From Argopecten irradians (lineage: Eukaryota > Mollusca > Bivalvia > Pectinida > Pectinidae), in assembly GCF_041381155.1 (NCBI RefSeq), contig NC_091145.1, forward strand, positions 42,805,664 to 42,869,663: a stretch of 64,000 nt of DNA, given 5' to 3'. Within the stretch, counting starts at the first letter, position 1; every line of letters begins with the position of its first letter. Under the pieces are notes generated by a model that worked only from the letters and a program-made list of their open reading frames with translations, searched no databases and was not told the DNA's origin. Of this stretch, positions 58,861 to 64,000 are shown piece by piece. Made by a program: the position numbers and the translations under genes.

Positions 58861-61525
58861 GATATGAAAGCCTGTGTATCTACTTGTCTCCGAATTTTCG
58901 CAACATATACTGTTACGCTTATTTCTGTAACTTTTCAATCATTACAAAATTTGCTATTTAAAAATTCCCGCGGGTTAAATTCAATGTTTGTTGACATACA
59001 AACTGCCGTTAGTGAGCCGCTTGCTATCCTGCGAGCAAAGTCTACATATAACGCTACAATCTTATTGGAGGAAATTTGACTCTATACTGATAAGAGGAAT
59101 CTTTGCATACCTTCGATCACAAATGGCGAGAGGTGAAGTTACAATCGACAGTAAATTTGGGGTTTCTAAGGCTTGCAGGTTATCGGGTTGGATCCCACTC
59201 ACCCATCATTAATACTTTGGAAATCAGCCCATGTTTCTGTGGTTACTGGGTTATCTGGATTGGTACAACAGGTTCCAAGGGAGGGTCACTCTTGGGACAT
59301 CAACAGCTCATACAAGGCATGTTGTTTCTTTAGCTCAGTGTTTCAGGCTTAAATCACCCTGTGTGGGAAGTCCTGGTATTTTCCACAAAAGTTGTAGTTG
59401 GACCATTTCTTCACGTTCAACATAAGTTTTCTGTTGTCTATCCACCTAACTTTTACATTGACTTGTTATGGACCATTGTAGAACACTTCGCTATTATTAA
59501 TGCGAAGTTTTTCACCACACATTTCCTGGGGTCATTTATGGTTCTGGGATTCTGGTTTATGATTGATGTTTAATTCGTCATGCGTTGCCTATGTTCTTGA
59601 ATGTAATCAGTCCGGATCGCCATACTGGACACCACTTGTCACAGGTTCGTCACTTGTCTGCAGAACAAAGTGACACCTTTTTTATCAGGCCATTCAACTT
59701 CAAAATCGGCACCGTTCAGGTTATCTTCATGCATGTCCTGCAATCAAATCAACAAGGTTGTCATTCTTCTGACTGAAAATTCTTTCCCGTACACAAATAA
59801 CCACAGTCCAGATTTAAAACAGACTGGCAATGTTCCTTCCTCCTGTTTAATCCACTCAGCGTTTTCTATATAATTCTGGAGAAACGTGTTTCCGGGCGTT
59901 GACCTAAACAAAATACACCATCACTATTAACATTGGTACTATTCTCACTATGTGGATTAACGAAGAGCGATCTTCAATCTATCGATCTTCACTGAAAGGC
60001 ATTTGGATGGATAATCCTTTTTGTAAGATCCCACTCGATAATAAATCACAAAACACAACTTTAATATCACACACCCAAGTTGAACGTCTTTACCGAATAA
60101 CTATAACACAAAATGGGGTTTCATCACAAAACGACGTTTTTATGTTCGACAACCCACTGTCGGAAACTTGTCCCAATTAATAAAATACAATATTATCTTT
60201 ATGGTCTCTCCGTTTTCCTCTATCATTCATTTGAGGGTTTCTTGCATGGGCTTTAATCCCTAGTCCAATAACTTCCTCACGTGTCGTAGGTATTCTCACT
60301 ATAGTGCATTCCTTAAAAACAAGACGTTGAATCCATTTGGCTTGATAGGTCTGTCTTAATTTAACGGATTGTTCACCCGATTGATAATTTTTGATAAATT
60401 CACTATCACAAAAAATTCGGTGCTTTAAATTCGGCTGTATCACACATGGAGATGGTAAGGCTCCAATACAGGTTGATTCTCAATGCACCGCTATAGAGAA
60501 TCTTCCGGATTTAAAATATATCGTCTCCGGTTGTCAAAAATTTCCAGTACCACCAATATGCAATATGGACGCACATTCCGTAGTTAAATCACATATAATT
60601 ACATCACCACATATACCTCTGGTTTTCGGAGGTATAGTCGTACCTCTTGTCTTCCGGTTTGCATGGTTACCGCAGAAAGAATTTATTTACACAAATCTTC
60701 TGTGTATGTATCCCTTGGTAGTAGGGCACATATTGATGGGTAGGTACAGTTTCTTAACTCAGTTCCTCGCCGGTATTAGTCCTCCGTTCCGCGCGGCCGA
60801 CGCGCGAGCACGGCCAACCATTACTGCTACGGGCAGGGAGGACAAATTGGTTGGGAAATTTCGTTGTACATTAAAAATATCGCTTCTTCCTGGCTGTTTT
60901 GTACGGACACTCAATTCTCTATCGTTCCACTAGTCACTGGGACATATTTTGTCCAACGAAGGTTACCATCACGGGATTCTGAATCGAATTCACTACCACA
61001 GAACACGTGATACACAACCAGAACACTAGAGTTCCAAACACTTTAAACTCTTTTTTTATGAAGCAACGCGATAATGTGGTTTGGGTAATCTATAGTACAC
61101 TATACCCACATAATTTTCTAAATACAGCAACACAATAATCCATCTTAGAATGAATCCCTTATATTAATGTTCCGACTTGCGTTGATTCGCTGTCCGTGAA
61201 CTCGACGCACCTATATCACAATTCACTGTAGTTTTCCTATAGGTTCCAAACACTCGAAGTAGAGGTCACTGATGATATTTCAACATCCGAATCACGGAAT
61301 GTCCGAGGTGAATAATAAAGCACCATCAGCACTCATCACTTCACTCTGGTCGAAATTATAATTGATAAAAAATTCCGACGCACAGGCGGGAAAAGTGAGC
61401 CCTCGCTGAAAATGGTCTCCTCGATGTTTACGTGAAATATCCATTATCACAAATAGTCACAGATATAAAAAATCCAAAAAGTTCGTATAGTAACATTTCC
61501 ACTGCCGTAATCATGGTAACTTTCC
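58861..61525. other. Non-coding leader-like region left of the PBS
   Basis: If the PBS at 61,526-61,543 belongs to a minus-strand LTR element, this is where its leader and gag should be. The minus strand shows only short frames. The longest runs about 110 codons and stops near 60,177, containing KLRQTYQAKWIQRLVFKECT; I do not recognise it, and no CCHC zinc knuckle or protease motif is visible. The plus strand has a 180-codon frame at 60,391-60,933 without recognisable similarity and without transmembrane or domain signature; I do not call it a gene. Confidence 0.35.
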
Positions 61526-61543
61526 ATCCCACCGCTGCCACCA
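61526..61543 (-). other. Primer-binding site for tRNA-Leu
   Basis: The minus strand reads TGGTGGCAGCGGTGGGAT two bases after the LTR end CGCTACA. It is complementary to the 3' end (including CCA) of eukaryotic tRNA-Leu with AAG or UAG anticodon, as I recall that sequence. Position and length are exactly those of a minus-strand-DNA primer site. Confidence 0.75.
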
Positions 61544-61545
61544 TT

Positions 61546-61726
61546 TGTAGCGTTTCTCCAAAACATGATAGCACTTTAAGGTTATGACGAGGACGCTATT
61601 GTTTACTCGTAAGTCCGTGATGGAAGGTTGACTATAGGCAGGGAAAACTAGAGGAAAACATCACTCTAAAATTCACATAATTTATTCACATAAACATCCA
61701 CGTGCAAAATGTAATTAGTTCACAAT
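61546..61726 (-). mobile_element. Truncated 5' LTR (R-U5 part)
   Basis: This corresponds to 42,497-42,670 of the complete LTR, about 94% identical by eye with several 1-2 bp indels. It ends at TGTAGCG (the U5 end on the minus strand) next to the PBS. The U3/promoter part is missing: homology stops at GTTCACAAT, where a 23-bp sequence shared with 46,719-46,741 begins. It therefore has no promoter of its own. Confidence 0.8.
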
Positions 61727-63617
61727 CAAAGTACTGAAAGTACTGCTGCGGTAAAACCTTTGGATGATAGGAGTTTGATTGAGTGTTTTTTTTTTAAAAA
61801 GATTGATAAGTCAATGGTTATATTATCAGAATAACTGCAAATTGGAAGAAACGATCCAAAGGAAACAGGACTCAAACTAAGGCTGAAAAACTACCTATAT
61901 CAAATAATTGTTTTTTATTTGGTCGTAATAATTTATCACATTGATTTATTTTCTCACTTTTTGTACAGGTCAAGTTGTATTCTAAATACACATAATGCAT
62001 TTCAGTGGCAGAACCTTCAATCAAAGAGGAAGTATTTATGTTGGGGTAAAGTTTATATAAAGCAAAATGTTTTCAGCATTATGGTGACTTGTAATGTCAA
62101 ATTAAATTGATTTTTTTTTTGTTATTAAAAACTAAAACAGGCATTATTCAGATATCAAAGGAAAAAACTTACTGGTTATATTATATAAAATCTCATATAA
62201 TGTTTAAGCAATACCATACACGTTATTTGACCTTTAATGACTAATATGAATGACATCAAGGATTTCCTGTTTAACAAAAATGTATCTAGCAAGTTTAAGA
62301 ACACCATACTATCTATAACTACAAAAATTAATGGTTGTCAGACGTGTAACATATATAACTAACGTATATTGTCATAAAGGATGACTTTCATGCTTCATAA
62401 CTTCACTAAAAACTACTTTGGCAACATATCAGGGAGAAAGAGGGGAAGAGAGAGGGAAAGAGAGAAAAAAAATCTCTGTCAGCTATCAGCTGTTTACCGG
62501 TATATGCTTTATCAAGTTTCAAGTAACATCAATGTATATATATTACTGTAACTATATAAAACTAAAATAACCTGAGTTAACTAAACGACATGGTAAATGG
62601 CAGAAGGATGTTTTTCGTCAAAAACATGTTAATATTTTTTCTCTATGTCTATCAAGTTTGCTAGTACATTACAACATATATTCTAACAAACGGTAACGGC
62701 ACGAGTTACGCTAAATGACATGACTATATTGTCATCAGTGTTCTTTTCTAACTACAATTTGTAAATATCTTCTTATTAAACATTATGGAAAGTTGTTCAG
62801 CAAAATTTGGAGCAAGGCCACAATAGGTCAACATTTCGGATCGCAATTCACTCAGAAAATTTTACTTTGTACATGATAATTTACTTTGAAATTTGACTAT
62901 TGGTTCCAAAACTGTTTTCATAAGGGCGGTTGAACATGATAATTTTACTTTGGAATATGAATATGGTAGAAAAAACAGTTCTTATAAGGCTTGGTTCAAG
63001 GAAAAACATAATTGTAGTATATGATTTAATGAAGGATAGTGACACGCTTACTTTTTACTGTTTTGATGAATTGATACAAATCTATCAGATTAGTACTAAT
63101 TTTGTGGAATATCACGGTTTTATTATCTGCCTATCAGAGAATACCTGAATTCGGGACTGACTCTGAAATATGTCAAAATTTGTTCCTACTTACAATAAAT
63201 ATTTCATATTGATCTGTACAATGTAATGAAAAAATAACATTACTCCTACCGGGAGGAGAAGATGGGGAAAGACTTAATTAGTTCAGTCGAATCATTTGAA
63301 ATGGGTTGATATTTCTAAAATTTCCTTTACAGTAACGAAAATTATAAGCTTCAGTGGTTTCAATATATATTATAGCAGATTCACTCAGCAATTTTACTTT
63401 TGACATGATAATCTACTCTGAAATAAAAAAAAAAACCATTGTGTATACAAATTATTATTAGTACATTTTGCCATAGTACAGAAAAGTACGTACATGTTTT
63501 ACAATTTCATTTATATTTTAAACACCTCCGAATTTTTTCATTTAATTTGCATAAACAACCAAACGATAAGATTTTCGTTTATAAAAATGACACTTAACCT
63601 TGTGAGTGTGTATATCA
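61727..63617. other. AT-rich spacer
   Basis: No gene was recognised. It includes a 42-nt uninterrupted purine run (62,431-62,472) and a diverged duplication of about 45 bp (62,847-62,892 and 63,379-63,424). Confidence 0.4.
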
Positions 63618-64000
63618 GAGTTAGATGTAGATTTTAGTATTGAGGAAATAGCTGAAGTAATTAAGGCACTGCCTAAGGGCAAAGCTGCTGGCATCGATAT
63701 GGTTCTTAACGAATACTTCATTGTATATAAAATATGTTTTTACCAGTTTTGTTTAAAATTATTTATTACCATGTTACAAATTGGTTATTTTCCAGAGTCA
63801 TGGGCCCAAGGTGTCATAATTCCTCTGCATAAAAAGGGGGATATTAATAATGTTAACAATTTATAGAGGTATAACGATTAATTAGTCATTTAGCTAAATT
63901 ATTTACGTCCTTGTTAAATAAGCGCTTGTTATAGTGGATGGTGCTCGTGAAAGCTATGTCTCCGATGCACAATTGGTTTTAAAGCATGGGTTTGGTACTA
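63618..64000 (+). pseudogene. 5'-truncated LINE ORF2 fragment, runs off the window
   Basis: The frame reads ELDVDFSIEEIAEVIKALPK, GKAAGIDMVLNEYF, GYFPESWAQGVIIPLHKKGD, and is homologous to positions 52,470-52,720 of the complete LINE. After INNVNN a frameshift and stop follow. Homology resumes in other frames toward the right edge (LNKRL, SDAQ then FGT). Similarity begins abruptly at about 63,618, as expected of 5' truncation during target-primed reverse transcription. The amino-acid match to the 49.4-kb LINE is moderate, so it is a related but distinct subfamily. Confidence 0.85.

Noticed and set aside
58864-59573. Overlapping short frames (58.86-59.57 kb) considered as exons of a host gene
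   Set aside because: No consistent frame linked by convincing splice sites and no recognisable protein family.
60391-60933. 180-codon plus-strand frame
   Set aside because: No recognisable domain and no supporting context. It lies antisense to the presumed leader of the LTR element and has low-complexity hydrophobic stretches without a clear membrane-protein pattern.

Overview
The window looks like nuclear DNA of an invertebrate, most likely a bivalve mollusc. It is AT-rich and has no compact operon-like coding, no rRNA and no CRISPR. It is built almost entirely of tandem-repeat arrays and decayed transposable elements. The mollusc assignment is inference: it rests on LINE families and a short element with an AGCTCGCCTATTC / GAATAGGCGAGCT end that I associate with bivalve genomes. 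The species cannot be named. No ordinary host protein gene could be supported anywhere.

Layout, left part (1-41,213): ten clearly different tandem arrays, with basic periods of 42, 96, 59, 16, 57, 38, 58, 55/80, 24 and 46 bp, fill roughly 34 kb of the first 41 kb. Three of them (58 bp, 55/80 bp and 24 bp; 8,338-32,830) join end to end without unique sequence, giving a 24.5-kb compound satellite. Several arrays show higher-order structure (210-bp, 83-bp and 90-bp super-units). Long reading frames in these arrays are by-products of the periods, and many of them start at GTG or TTG rather than ATG. Between the 24-bp and 46-bp arrays lie a tRNA-like SINE head (about 33.09-33.14 kb), a cluster of TTCGAA-centred palindromes (33.73-34.09 kb), and a 1.76-kb foldback-type element (34,518-36,273). 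The foldback element has matching inverted ends and a nearly G-free (A/C)-rich interior.

Layout, right part (41.2-64 kb): nested retroelements. A minus-strand LTR (42,497-43,468) has TG...CA ends, TATA and CCAAT boxes, a poly(A) signal and an adjacent polypurine tract. A truncated copy of the same LTR lies at 61,546-61,726, next to an 18-nt primer-binding site for tRNA-Leu. If the two belong together, a 19-kb element with no recognisable gag or pol encloses later insertions. Inside that interval are a dead minus-strand LINE fragment (about 46.86-48.5 kb) split by a 0.49-kb MITE-like element, and a nearly complete 6.3-kb plus-strand LINE (49,419-55,709).

The LINE encodes an L1-type ORF1 protein with an intact frame (387 aa). 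Its ORF2 polyprotein has an apparently intact APE endonuclease, a reverse transcriptase broken by a 2-bp frameshift, and a 1.1-kb LTR-like insertion at the catalytic YADD codons. ORF2 is in the same frame as ORF1, separated only by one UAG, and has no AUG before the endonuclease catalytic residues. This suggests stop-codon readthrough or non-AUG initiation and is the most interesting biological observation here. A 5'-truncated relative of ORF2 runs off the right edge (63,618-64,000).
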